DNA of 64,000 nt, taken from contig JAJTWR010000479.1 in the NCBI GenBank assembly GCA_021613335.1, positions 372,001 through 436,000 on the forward strand, in the 5' to 3' direction. Source of the stretch: Whitmania pigra. Taxonomy: Eukaryota; Annelida; Clitellata; Hirudinida; Haemopidae. Shown in pieces: positions 27,563 through 36,202 of the stretch (position 1 is its first letter; every line of letters starts with the position of its first letter). The translations under genes were made by a program, and so were the position numbers. Below the pieces are notes generated by a model. The model was not told the origin of the DNA. It worked only from the letters and a program-made list of their open reading frames with translations, and did not search any database.

Positions 27563-30175
27563 ATGCCGATAAAAGGAAATCAATTTAAAAACAATTCATT
27601 TAAACAAGAAAACAGAGCATCAAACGGCAAACAAAAAGAAGATTCCGAAAAAAGAACCAAGGAAAAAAAGCATTCTTTTTTGGTTCTGCAAAACGGGCGT
27701 TTCGTTAAAATTGTTGGGCTTTTATTCTTGATTGTTTCGTTATATTTTTTGGTAGCGTTTACTTCTTATCTTTTTACTTGGCAGGATGATCAAAGTTATG
27801 TAATTGACGCCAACGGCGGATGGAATAACCTTTTTAAAGGAATTGAAGAACTTAAACAAAGCGGAGTAAATGCGGTTGTAGAAAACTGGCTTGGCAAATT
27901 AGGCGCATTGCTTTCTCATCAGTTTATTTACAAATGGTTTGGCGTGGCGTCTTTTCTGTTTATTTTTGTGTTTTTTGTAATTGGTTACAGAATGCTTTTT
28001 AAAGTCAAGATTTTTGCTGTTGAAAAAGTATTGGCTTATAGCTTTTTTTTTCTTGTTTTTTTGTCGTTAACATTTGGTTTTGCCAGAGGGTTTTTTATCG
28101 AAACGCCGCATTGGGTTGAGGGCGAGTTTGGTTTTTGGACCAATAAGTTATTGATAATGCAAATTGGACAAACCGGGGTTGGAGGTTTAATCGTATTTTT
28201 AGGCTTAACCATTTTAATTATAGCATACAACATTGATTTCAAATTACCCGAACGTCAATCTAGGCAAATTGGCCATACCCCGCTTTCCGATTTTCATGAA
28301 AAAGACGAGGTAATTAATGAGGAAAAACCAAAACCGGTTGAATTTGAGCTAAATAACAGGCTTGATCCGGAACATCGGCAAGAACAAAATTTAATTTTAA
28401 CTCCCAATCGTTCTGATAACAGCCTGAAAGAATCTGCCAACGAAGCGCTTGCGCCTACTTCGCCATTGGCGACAAACGTAATGCTTGATTCTAATCTTTC
28501 TCAAACATCTCAACTCAAGCGAGTTCAAGAATCTATGCCTGTAAAAAACTTTGAGCTCGATGTAACTGCGCCTGTAAAAGAAAAACTTGCTGATGAGCCT
28601 GTTTTTACGGTAGAGAAAACCGAAGAAGAAGCTAAGGCCGAAGCATTGGTAGAACAATTTGGCAATTATGACCCGACTTTAGATTTATCAGGATATAAGT
28701 ACCCTCATTTAGATTTGCTGGAGAACTATGGTTCCAACAAAATATCAATCAATGCGCAAGAGTTGGAAGCCAACAAAAATAAAATTGTAGAAACTTTAAA
28801 TCATTACAATATTGAAATTGATAAGATCAAGGCTACCGTAGGCCCAACGGTAACGCTTTACGAGATTATTCCGGCTCCGGGCGTACGTATCTCAAAAATT
28901 AAAAATCTGGAAGATGATATTGCCTTAAGTTTGGCGGCATTGGGTATACGCATTATTGCGCCCATGCCCGGTAAAGGTACCATTGGCATAGAGGTGCCTA
29001 ATTCGCACCCAGAAATGGTGGCCATGCGCAGCGTTATCGGAACCGAAAAATTTCAGCAAACCACTATGGAATTGCCCATAGCTCTTGGTAAAACCATCAG
29101 CAACGAGGTATTTATTGGCGATTTGGCCAAAATGCCTCACTTGTTGGTTGCCGGAGCCACAGGTCAAGGTAAATCGGTAGGCATTAATTCTATTTTAGTT
29201 TCGTTGCTTTATAAAAAACATCCTTCTCAGCTTAAATTGGTATTGGTTGACCCTAAAAAAGTAGAATTAACCTTGTTTAACAAGATAGAGCGTCATTTTT
29301 TGGCCAAACTGCCGGGAGGTGATGACGCCATTATTACCGACACTAAAAAAGTGATTAATACGCTTAATTCATTGTGTATCGAGATGGATCAGCGTTACGA
29401 TTTGTTAAAAGATGCTCAGGTTCGAAATCTAAAAGAATATAATGATAAATTTATCAAGCGCAAGCTGAATCCAAATAACGGACATCGCTTTTTGCCTTAC
29501 ATTGTGTTGGTTATTGATGAGTTTGCCGATTTGATGATGACCGCAGGAAAAGAAGTAGAAACCCCCATAGCGCGTTTAGCGCAATTGGCCAGAGCTATCG
29601 GCATTCATCTGGTATTAGCTACCCAAAGACCTTCGGTTAACGTAATTACGGGTACTATTAAAGCCAATTTCCCTGCTCGTTTGGCATTCAGAGTATTATC
29701 TAAAATAGATTCCAGAACCATTTTAGATAGCGGCGGGGCCGATCAGTTGATTGGTAGAGGCGATATGCTTTTGGCTACCGGGAGCGACTTGATTAGGCTG
29801 CAATGTGCGTTTGTGGATACGCCGGAAGTAGACAGAATTTCTGATTTTATTGGTCAGCAGCGAGGTTATCCCGATGCTTATCAGTTACCGGAATACATTG
29901 ATGAGAATGGCGAAGGAGGCCTAAAAGAATTTGATCCTGGCGATAAAGATCCGCTTTTTGAAGAAGCTGCAAGACTGATTATTACCCATCAGCAAGGCTC
30001 AACCTCTTTAATTCAGCGTAAAATGAAACTAGGTTACAACAGAGCGGGTCGTATCATCGATCAGCTAGAAGGGGCCGGCATTGTTGGTCCGTTTGAAGGA
30101 AGTAAAGCGCGAGAGGTTTTAATAGCGGATGAATATGAGTTGGAACAATTCCTGAATAACCTAAGTAATAAATAA
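27563..30175 (+). CDS. ftsK: DNA translocase FtsK/SpoIIIE
   Basis: The 870-residue protein pumps chromosome DNA through the closing septum and activates dimer resolution. It has about four N-terminal membrane helices (about 50-230), an acidic low-complexity linker (about 235-380), the ATPase motor, and a winged-helix gamma domain at the C-terminus (STSLIQRKMKLGYNRAGRI). Walker A is GATGQGKSVG and Walker B LVIDEFADL. Four membrane helices and a short linker are usual for Bacteroidota. lolA follows 57 bases downstream in the same direction, a common Bacteroidota pairing. Confidence 0.96.
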   Translation: MPIKGNQFKNNSFKQENRASNGKQKEDSEKRTKEKKHSFLVLQNGRFVKIVGLLFLIVSLYFLVAFTSYLFTWQDDQSYVIDANGGWNNLFKGIEELKQSGVNAVVENWLGKLGALLSHQFIYKWFGVASFLFIFVFFVIGYRMLFKVKIFAVEKVLAYSFFFLVFLSLTFGFARGFFIETPHWVEGEFGFWTNKLLIMQIGQTGVGGLIVFLGLTILIIAYNIDFKLPERQSRQIGHTPLSDFHEKDEVINEEKPKPVEFELNNRLDPEHRQEQNLILTPNRSDNSLKESANEALAPTSPLATNVMLDSNLSQTSQLKRVQESMPVKNFELDVTAPVKEKLADEPVFTVEKTEEEAKAEALVEQFGNYDPTLDLSGYKYPHLDLLENYGSNKISINAQELEANKNKIVETLNHYNIEIDKIKATVGPTVTLYEIIPAPGVRISKIKNLEDDIALSLAALGIRIIAPMPGKGTIGIEVPNSHPEMVAMRSVIGTEKFQQTTMELPIALGKTISNEVFIGDLAKMPHLLVAGATGQGKSVGINSILVSLLYKKHPSQLKLVLVDPKKVELTLFNKIERHFLAKLPGGDDAIITDTKKVINTLNSLCIEMDQRYDLLKDAQVRNLKEYNDKFIKRKLNPNNGHRFLPYIVLVIDEFADLMMTAGKEVETPIARLAQLARAIGIHLVLATQRPSVNVITGTIKANFPARLAFRVLSKIDSRTILDSGGADQLIGRGDMLLATGSDLIRLQCAFVDTPEVDRISDFIGQQRGYPDAYQLPEYIDENGEGGLKEFDPGDKDPLFEEAARLIITHQQGSTSLIQRKMKLGYNRAGRIIDQLEGAGIVGPFEGSKAREVLIADEYELEQFLNNLSNK

Positions 30176-30232
30176 TTATTTTTTTGAAATCCTTTTTAAT
30201 AAAAAGATTTAAAAGGGATATAAACGTATGGC

Positions 30233-30883
30233 ATGAAAAATATAGCATTAATTTTTTTAGTAATTGGGATAAGGTTAACCCCGGCATTCGCTCAAACAGA
30301 CCCCAAAGCAAAAGCAATTTTGGCAGAAGTAAGTAAAAAATATAAAAGTTATAATATAATAAAATCAGATTTCTCTTTTATTTTAAACAATCGGCAGGCC
30401 AATGTAAAAGAAACACAAAACGGAACGCTGTATGTTAAGGTAAACGCCAATAAGTATAAAGTAACGATGACCAATCAGGAACTTTTTAGCGACGGCATAA
30501 CCCAATGGACTTACCTAAAAAAAGACAAAGAAGTGCAAATTTCCAATTCAGACCCTTCAAGCGACGCGCTTAACCCTGCAAAAATATTTACGCTTTACGA
30601 AAAAGGATTTAAATACATTTACACCGGCGAGCAAAAAACAGGCAATAAAACCTGCCAGATGATAGAATTGTCTCCAATTGACACAAAAAAGGCCGTTTTT
30701 AAAATTCGATTGAGCATTGATAAATTGAAAAAACAGATTTCTAATATCGTTGTTTTTGAAAAAAACGGGAATATATACGCCTATAAAGTAAAAACATTTA
30801 CCCCCAATGTAAAAGTTCCTGAAACAATTTTCATTTTTGACCCTAAACAATATCCGGATGTAGAGGTGGTAGATTTGAGATAA
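30233..30883 (+). CDS. lolA: outer-membrane lipoprotein carrier protein LolA-like
   Basis: The 216-residue periplasmic chaperone carries lipoproteins from the inner to the outer membrane. It has a signal peptide ending AFAQT, followed by the LolA half-barrel pattern: KAILAEVSKKYKSYNIIKSDFSF, GTLYVKVNANKYKVT and DGITQWTYLKKDKEVQIS. It directly follows ftsK, the usual order in this phylum, and is followed by a terminator hairpin. Confidence 0.88.
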   Translation: MKNIALIFLVIGIRLTPAFAQTDPKAKAILAEVSKKYKSYNIIKSDFSFILNNRQANVKETQNGTLYVKVNANKYKVTMTNQELFSDGITQWTYLKKDKEVQISNSDPSSDALNPAKIFTLYEKGFKYIYTGEQKTGNKTCQMIELSPIDTKKAVFKIRLSIDKLKKQISNIVVFEKNGNIYAYKVKTFTPNVKVPETIFIFDPKQYPDVEVVDLR

Positions 30884-30901
30884 TACGCCTCAAAATATTT
30901 T

Positions 30902-30939
30902 AAAAGGGTTTAAAGATTATACGTTTTAAACCCTTTTTT
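30902..30939. terminator. intrinsic terminator after lolA
   Basis: AAAAGGGTTTAAA and TTTAAACCCTTTT pair over 13 bp around a 10-base loop and run into six T. It ends the ftsK-lolA unit. Confidence 0.8.
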
Positions 30940-30969
30940 GTTAGTTTTGAAAATGACAGGATTATTATT

Positions 30970-31731
30970 TTGAAAGTTACATTTTTAGGCACAGGCACAT
31001 CGCAAGGAATTCCGGTTATTGGATGCGGTTGCGATGTTTGTCGGTCTAAAAACTTTAAAGATAAACGATTACGTACTTCTGTTCTGATTGAAACAGATAA
31101 CAAAACAATCGTTATTGACTGCGGCCCCGATTTTCGTTATCAAATGCTTCGGGCAAATGTTAAAGATTTAGACGCCATTTTATTTACCCACGAACACAAA
31201 GACCACCTTGCCGGTTTAGACGACATACGGCCTTTTAATTATCTGTTGCATAAAAAAATTGATATATATGCCACAACAAGGGTACAAGAGGCTTTAAAAA
31301 AAGAATTCTCTTATATTTTTACCGATATTAAATATCACGGGTTACCGCAAATTAACCTTAATAAGGTAGAAAAAAATTCTTTTTTTATTGGGGATATTGA
31401 AATTGTGCCGCTGGAAGTGATGCATTACAAATTGCCGATCACAGGATATAAAATTGGAGATTTTGCTTATATAACTGATGCAAAAACGATAACGGATGAA
31501 ACCCTGTCAAAAATTAGCAAGGTAAAAATTCTTGTGTTAAATGCCTTGCAAAAAAAAGATCATATTTCTCATCTCACTTTCTCTGAAGCCATTGCCCTTG
31601 CAAATAAAATTGGCGCCGAACAAACGTATTTTACTCATATTAGCCATAATTTAGGGCGCTGCGAAAAAGTAGAACAAGAACTGCCGCCAAACATACAATT
31701 GGCCTATGACGGCCTTAAATTAATTGTATAA
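30970..31731 (+). CDS. PhnP-like metallo-beta-lactamase fold hydrolase
   Basis: The 253-residue protein begins VTFLGTGTSQGIPVIGCGCDVC, the PhnP-type N-terminus with a Cys pair. The metal-binding motif is FTHEHKDHLAG, followed by DDIRPFNY. PhnP is a cyclic phosphodiesterase; Bacteroidota members have no known phosphonate operon and their substrate is unknown. The start is TTG at 30970: it is the only in-frame initiator that gives the family N-terminus, because the nearest ATG (30953) is out of frame. It is preceded by a terminator, so it has its own unseen promoter. Confidence 0.85.
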   Translation: MKVTFLGTGTSQGIPVIGCGCDVCRSKNFKDKRLRTSVLIETDNKTIVIDCGPDFRYQMLRANVKDLDAILFTHEHKDHLAGLDDIRPFNYLLHKKIDIYATTRVQEALKKEFSYIFTDIKYHGLPQINLNKVEKNSFFIGDIEIVPLEVMHYKLPITGYKIGDFAYITDAKTITDETLSKISKVKILVLNALQKKDHISHLTFSEAIALANKIGAEQTYFTHISHNLGRCEKVEQELPPNIQLAYDGLKLIV

Positions 31732-31803
31732 CTCTTTTTTATCTTGGTTCAAATCTGTAATTAGCGGTTTTTATATGGTTCATTTATAAAATGAGCGCTT
31801 GAA

Positions 31804-31835
31804 TTGATACAATTTGATAGCAATTGATATATTTG
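31804..31835 (+). promoter_or_regulatory. promoter of tRNA-Leu
   Basis: TTG (31804-31806), 21 bases, then TATATTTG (31828-31835). The -7 box ends 9 bases before the tRNA, so transcription would start within about five bases of the mature 5' end. Confidence 0.65.
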
Positions 31836-31844
31836 TAAGCAATT

Positions 31845-31926
31845 ACCCGGGTGGCGAAATTGGTAGACGCACCATCTTGAGGGGGTGGCGCCGAAAGGCA
31901 TGGCAGTTCGAATCTGCTCTCGGGTA
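31845..31926 (+). tRNA. tRNA-Leu (anticodon GAG)
   Basis: The 82-base tRNA has acceptor stem ACCCGGG/CTCGGGT, anticodon stem CCATC/GGTGG around TTGAGGG (anticodon GAG at 31879-31881), a long variable arm typical of tRNA-Leu, and T-arm GGCAG/CTGCT. The discriminator is A at 31926; CCA is not encoded. Confidence 0.95.
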
Positions 31927-31993
31927 CTTTATTATCGTTCTTTATCTTATAAAAACTTTTATGCGGGTAAAATAATTCTACAAAAGTTTCAAT

Positions 31994-33295
31994 ATGAGAG
32001 AAATTCTACAAGCCTTTAAAAGGTTTATCAATTATCGGTTTAATTTACACGAAGATAGCGCGGAGGAATCTCAAACGGTAGATTCAATTAAAAAGAGCGT
32101 GGAATTTAAAGGGGCAAATTTATGGACGCTCATTTTTGCTATTTTTATTGCCTCAATCGGCTTAAATGTTAACTCGACGGCTGTAATAATTGGCGCTATG
32201 TTGGTATCGCCATTAATGGGGCCTATTATGGGTATTGGCTTTGGGGTGGCTATCAATGATTTTGACTTGGTTAAAAAGGCGCTTCGTAATCTGGGCATTG
32301 CCACTGTAATCAGTATTATTACTTCGTCCTTATATTTTTATATTACGCCTCTGCACGATGCGTCTTCTGAGCTTTTGGCCAGAACATTACCCTCTATTTG
32401 GGATGTTTTTATTGCCATATTTGGAGGTTTGGCGGGGGTAATAGCCGCTACTCGTAAAGAAAAAAACAATGTAATTCCGGGTGTTGCCATTGCAACGGCA
32501 TTAATGCCGCCCTTGTGTACGGCGGGATATGGCATTGCTTCGGGCAATTTTTATTTTTTCTTGGGCGCTACTTATCTGTATTTCATCAACAGCGTTTTTA
32601 TATGTGCCTCAGCCTATCTGATAGTTCGGTATCTTCATTTTAAGAAAATCAAATTAGAGCATGAAGAACGCCGAAAAAAAGTTCGTTTATACATGTGGTT
32701 TATTGTGGTGGTAACCGCTGCTCCAAGCATTTATTTGACTTATCGTATTGTAGATCGCAGTATTTTCGAAAATAATGCCGATAATTTTATCCGAAAAGAA
32801 ATCAATTTTACAAACGTTCAGGTTGTTAAAAAAACTTTTAATTACAGCAGCCATGGCAGTGAGATTGATTTAGTGTTAATTGGCGAACATCTCGATACGC
32901 TGGAAATCAATAAGCTCGAGAAAAAGCTTCCTGACTATAGTTTAGGAAATGCCAAACTAAAAATTAAGCAAGGACTTAACGCCGACAGTAAATTAGATCT
33001 GGACAAAATACATGCAAGCATTTTGCAAAGTATTTATCAAGCCGATTCAGAAAAAGAGACGACCTCTTTGAGTAATTTGCCCGAGCTTAAAGAAGAGATA
33101 AACATTTTGTATCCCTCTGTTGAAAGTTATGCCATTAACAAGACGGTTTTTTATCATGCAAAAAACAGAAAAAACGATACCTTGCTGGTGGCAATTATAA
33201 AAGGAAAAAAAATTGGGCAACAAGAAAGAGTAAAACTGCAACGATGGCTAAAAACACGATTAAAAGTAGAGGCCTTATCTCTTATTGTTAAATAA
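31994..33295 (+). CDS. DUF389 family membrane protein
   Basis: The 433-residue protein has the DUF389 core: about six membrane helices from residue 40 to 245, with GLNVNSTAVIIGAMLVSPLMGPIMGIG and ATALMPPLCTAGYGIASG as signature segments. A cytoplasmic or periplasmic C-terminal region of about 190 residues follows, without a recognised domain. The function of DUF389 proteins is unknown. The gene stands alone between the tRNA-Leu gene and a convergent SDR gene. Confidence 0.9.
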   Translation: MREILQAFKRFINYRFNLHEDSAEESQTVDSIKKSVEFKGANLWTLIFAIFIASIGLNVNSTAVIIGAMLVSPLMGPIMGIGFGVAINDFDLVKKALRNLGIATVISIITSSLYFYITPLHDASSELLARTLPSIWDVFIAIFGGLAGVIAATRKEKNNVIPGVAIATALMPPLCTAGYGIASGNFYFFLGATYLYFINSVFICASAYLIVRYLHFKKIKLEHEERRKKVRLYMWFIVVVTAAPSIYLTYRIVDRSIFENNADNFIRKEINFTNVQVVKKTFNYSSHGSEIDLVLIGEHLDTLEINKLEKKLPDYSLGNAKLKIKQGLNADSKLDLDKIHASILQSIYQADSEKETTSLSNLPELKEEINILYPSVESYAINKTVFYHAKNRKNDTLLVAIIKGKKIGQQERVKLQRWLKTRLKVEALSLIVK

Positions 33296-33420
33296 CGGAG
33301 GCAAAAACGTCTTGACAGGAAGTATCTGCCCGTTTTTTAAAAAAAGACTTCCGGTTCGGCATAATTTTACTGTTATATAAACACTTTTCAACTTCATCCG
33401 GATTCGGTTTATTTTAAACT

Positions 33421-34236
33421 TCAGCTTATTAAAGGATTTTTTTCTTTGGCGAAAAGTTCAAAAACTTTTTTATCGGCAAACCTGGGAAAGAGTTTATTCA
33501 TCCATACGGCTAACTTTCCTTGCCGAGTCATTATTAAGATTTTTTTTCTAGCAATAATACCGTCGCAAATAATTTTTGCAACCTCTTCTGACGACATCAT
33601 TTTTCCTTCATCCATATTTGTTTCGCCATTAGCCTTACCATCTTTGGTTAAAGCCGAGAAGCGAATATTACTTACTGTAAAGCCCGGACAGGCCGACATA
33701 ACATGAACGCCGGTTTTCAACAGTTCTGTGCGCAACGATTCCATAAAACCATTTAAGGCAAATTTTGAAGCTGAATAACCTGTTCGGCCCGGCAAACCCC
33801 TATATCCGGCGATGGAGGAAACAGCCACGATGCTTCCTTTTGTTTTCATAATTTGGGGTAAAGCGTATTTGGTACAGTATATCGCACCCCAAAAATTAAC
33901 ATCCATTAAACTTTTCAGCACTTTTAAATCTAAGTCGGCAAATAATGCGCGCATAGAAATTCCGGCATTGTTTATTAAAACGTCAATCCTGCCAAAAGTT
34001 GCAAGCGCCTGTTCAATAAAATGCTCACAGTCACGTTCTTGGCTAACATCAATTGACACCGCTATAGCTTTGATAAAATAACGCCGCTCTAGGTCGGCAG
34101 TAATTTCACAAAGCGTTACATATTGTCTTGCTCCTAAGACAAGATTTGCACCTCGTTTCGCGGCCTCTTGAGCCAGTGACTTTCCAATGCCTGACGAAGC
34201 GCCGGTAATTACAAAAACTTTATTTTTAAAGTCCAT
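33421..34236 (-). CDS. short-chain dehydrogenase/reductase (DHRS7-like)
   Basis: The 271-residue Rossmann-fold NAD(P)-dependent oxidoreductase has TGASSGIGKSLAQEA (cofactor loop), NNAG, the catalytic Ser in VAVSSIAGYRG and Tyr/Lys in YSASKFALNGF. It resembles the DHRS7B-like Bacteroidota SDRs. Substrate cannot be told. recR lies 81 bases upstream on the same strand, so co-transcription is possible. Confidence 0.9.
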   Translation of the reverse strand: MDFKNKVFVITGASSGIGKSLAQEAAKRGANLVLGARQYVTLCEITADLERRYFIKAIAVSIDVSQERDCEHFIEQALATFGRIDVLINNAGISMRALFADLDLKVLKSLMDVNFWGAIYCTKYALPQIMKTKGSIVAVSSIAGYRGLPGRTGYSASKFALNGFMESLRTELLKTGVHVMSACPGFTVSNIRFSALTKDGKANGETNMDEGKMMSSEEVAKIICDGIIARKKILIMTRQGKLAVWMNKLFPRFADKKVFELFAKEKNPLIS

Positions 34237-34317
34237 TTTAATGAATCTATTATGGTATCCGGTTTATTTTTAAAAGATCTGTATAATTTAACCCTGTTTC
34301 GGTTTTTCTTAATGCTT

Positions 34318-34935
34318 TTACTTAATTAACGTACTCTCATACGGTATTCGGCCAATTATTGATCGGCCCAAGGTTATTTCATCGGCATATTCTAATTCTC
34401 CCCCAAAGGCGATACCTCTTGCAATAGTGGTAATGGGTATATTAAAATCTTTTAAACGTTTGTGTAGATAAAATAAAGTAGTATCGCCTTCCATATTTGT
34501 ACTTAAAGCTAATATAATTTCTTTTATTGGATTTTCTGCAATTCGATTTACAAGACTGTCAATCTGTAAATCTGAAGGGCCTATACCATCCATTGGCGAA
34601 ATCAATCCGCCCAAAACGTGATAAACGCCAAAATATTGCCCCGTGTTTTCTACGGCCATTACATCTCGGGCGTCTTCTACAACGCAAATCGTTTCCAGAT
34701 CTCGTTTAGGAGAAGCGCAAATGTGGCAAATGTGGCTGTCTGAAAGGTTAAAGCAAACTTTGCAATTTTTAATCTCTTGCTTAAGCCTTGTTAAGGCATA
34801 TCCAAATTGATTAACCTCTGCTTTATCTTTATTTAACAGGTGCAAAACCAAACGCAAGGCTGTTTTTTGACCAATGCCCGGAAGTTTTGCAAATTCGTTA
34901 ACAGCATCTTCTAACAGTTTGGAAGAAAAATTCAT
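34318..34935 (-). CDS. recR: recombination mediator protein RecR
   Basis: The 205-residue protein acts with RecF/RecO in loading RecA at gaps. The helix-hairpin-helix region ([20 protein letters not shown]) is followed by a four-Cys zinc finger ([16 protein letters not shown]) and a Toprim domain ([29 protein letters not shown]). Length and order match the family. Confidence 0.96.
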   Translation of the reverse strand: MNFSSKLLEDAVNEFAKLPGIGQKTALRLVLHLLNKDKAEVNQFGYALTRLKQEIKNCKVCFNLSDSHICHICASPKRDLETICVVEDARDVMAVENTGQYFGVYHVLGGLISPMDGIGPSDLQIDSLVNRIAENPIKEIILALSTNMEGDTTLFYLHKRLKDFNIPITTIARGIAFGGELEYADEITLGRSIIGRIPYESTLIK

Positions 34936-35094
34936 CCAACAAATTTAATTATTCGTTGCCAATAAACAATTATGTACACAGGCGGTCTTAAAATAAAGAA
35001 CATATTACAATCGGTACGTTTGGTAAGTTGATTTCTTGTTTTATAAAATTACTAATGCGCGTCGGCAGGCTATTAAAAAAACAATAGTAACATT

Positions 35095-35125
35095 TTTGTT
35101 GCATTAAAAATTATCATTACCTTTG
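35095..35125 (+). promoter_or_regulatory. promoter of the PEBP-like lipoprotein gene
   Basis: TTTG (35095-35098), exactly 19 bases, then TACCTTTG (35118-35125): a full consensus match. The predicted leader before the ATG at 35196 is about 65 bases. Confidence 0.75.
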
Positions 35126-35195
35126 CCGCTAAATTTTTCGGGCAAAGAAAATTAAACTTTTTTATTCGACTATAATATTTAAAAAAAAATTCAAA

Positions 35196-36023
35196 ATGGC
35201 AAAACAAACAAAAAATTTCACTCAACTTTCTGCGAGGTTGTTGGCAGGTATAATTACTACCGTTTCTTTATTCTTTTTTTCGTGTAAAAAAAAAGAGATG
35301 TCGGAAGTCGGGCCAACAACTTACAAGGTTACTTTTGACAGCAAAGACGGCACGGCGGTAAGCGCTACAACGATAAAATTGGGAGATATCCTAACTTTAC
35401 CTGCCGACCCAACAAAAACCGGCTTTACCTTTGGCGGATGGTACACTGATAACCAAGCAAATACTACTCCTTTTTCGGCCTCAACAGCTATTACTGCTAA
35501 CCTTACCTTGTATGCCAAATGGAATGTTTTTTCATTAAGCAGCACAAGTTTTGCCGATGGGGGGGAGATTCCGCTAAAATATGCAAGCCGTAAATTTATT
35601 TCGTTTTCTTCAAATAATGAAGAAGAATATTTAAATGTTTCGCCCCAGTTAAGTTGGGAAAATGCTCCGAAAGAAACAACCTCTTTTTTTATTATTATGC
35701 AAAAAAACGATGATTATAGCATGTTTAAATATTCAAACTGGTATGTTTATAATATCCCCGCGAGCAAAACTTCATTAGTAGAAAACGATCTGTCAATACA
35801 TGGAAATTCCAGTCCTTATGAAGGCCCATGGGCGTTTAAAAGAGAAATAAATACCTTTCAAATTACAATTTATGCTTTAAATTTACCCGAAAATTATTTT
35901 TCTAATTCTGTAGATAATAACCTTATGAGGCTTCCAAAAACCAAAGAGGAAATAGAACGTGGCATGCTAAGTCGTCATATTTTGGCAAGCGCTTCTATTA
36001 CAGGAACTTTTGCCGGAAAATAA
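35196..36023 (+). CDS. lipoprotein with one Listeria-Bacteroides repeat and a PEBP-like domain
   Basis: The 275-residue protein has a lipoprotein-type signal ending LFFFSC (Cys30). A single InlB B-repeat/Flg_new unit follows (about 43-110, with GFTFGGWYTD and TLYAKWN). Next comes a domain like the YbhB/PEBP family (about 113-272), with SPQLSWENAPKETTSFFIIM, WYVYNIPASK and TIYALNLP. The usual PEBP ligand residues are altered: no DPDAP, Asn in place of His before WYVYNIP, and no His in the G-x-H-x-Y segment. It is probably a surface or outer-membrane lipoprotein; its ligand is unknown. It has its own promoter and terminator. Confidence 0.82.
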   Translation: MAKQTKNFTQLSARLLAGIITTVSLFFFSCKKKEMSEVGPTTYKVTFDSKDGTAVSATTIKLGDILTLPADPTKTGFTFGGWYTDNQANTTPFSASTAITANLTLYAKWNVFSLSSTSFADGGEIPLKYASRKFISFSSNNEEEYLNVSPQLSWENAPKETTSFFIIMQKNDDYSMFKYSNWYVYNIPASKTSLVENDLSIHGNSSPYEGPWAFKREINTFQITIYALNLPENYFSNSVDNNLMRLPKTKEEIERGMLSRHILASASITGTFAGK

Positions 36024-36075
36024 CGACTTGATTTGGGCCTGATTGTCGCTTAAAACAGGTAAAACAATTTTAAAC

Positions 36076-36115
36076 AAGAGGTTGCTTTAAAAGACAGCCT
36101 CTTTTGTTTTTCTGT
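36076..36115 (+). terminator. intrinsic terminator after the PEBP-like gene
   Basis: AAGAGGTTG (36076-36084) pairs with CAGCCTCTT (36095-36103), with one G-T pair, around a 10-base loop. TTGTTTTTCTG follows as a T-rich tail. Confidence 0.75.
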
Positions 36116-36202
36116 CGTTTTTGATATTTAATTCGGTATAATAAGATTACACGATATACAAATTCTCAACATTTTTGTATTTTGCCCTATAAATATACTA
36201 AA

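Noticed and set aside
35330..35530. InlB-type repeat taken as a sign of an invasion protein.
   Set aside because: A single such repeat is common in harmless Bacteroidota surface proteins; no leucine-rich repeat or other invasion feature is present.
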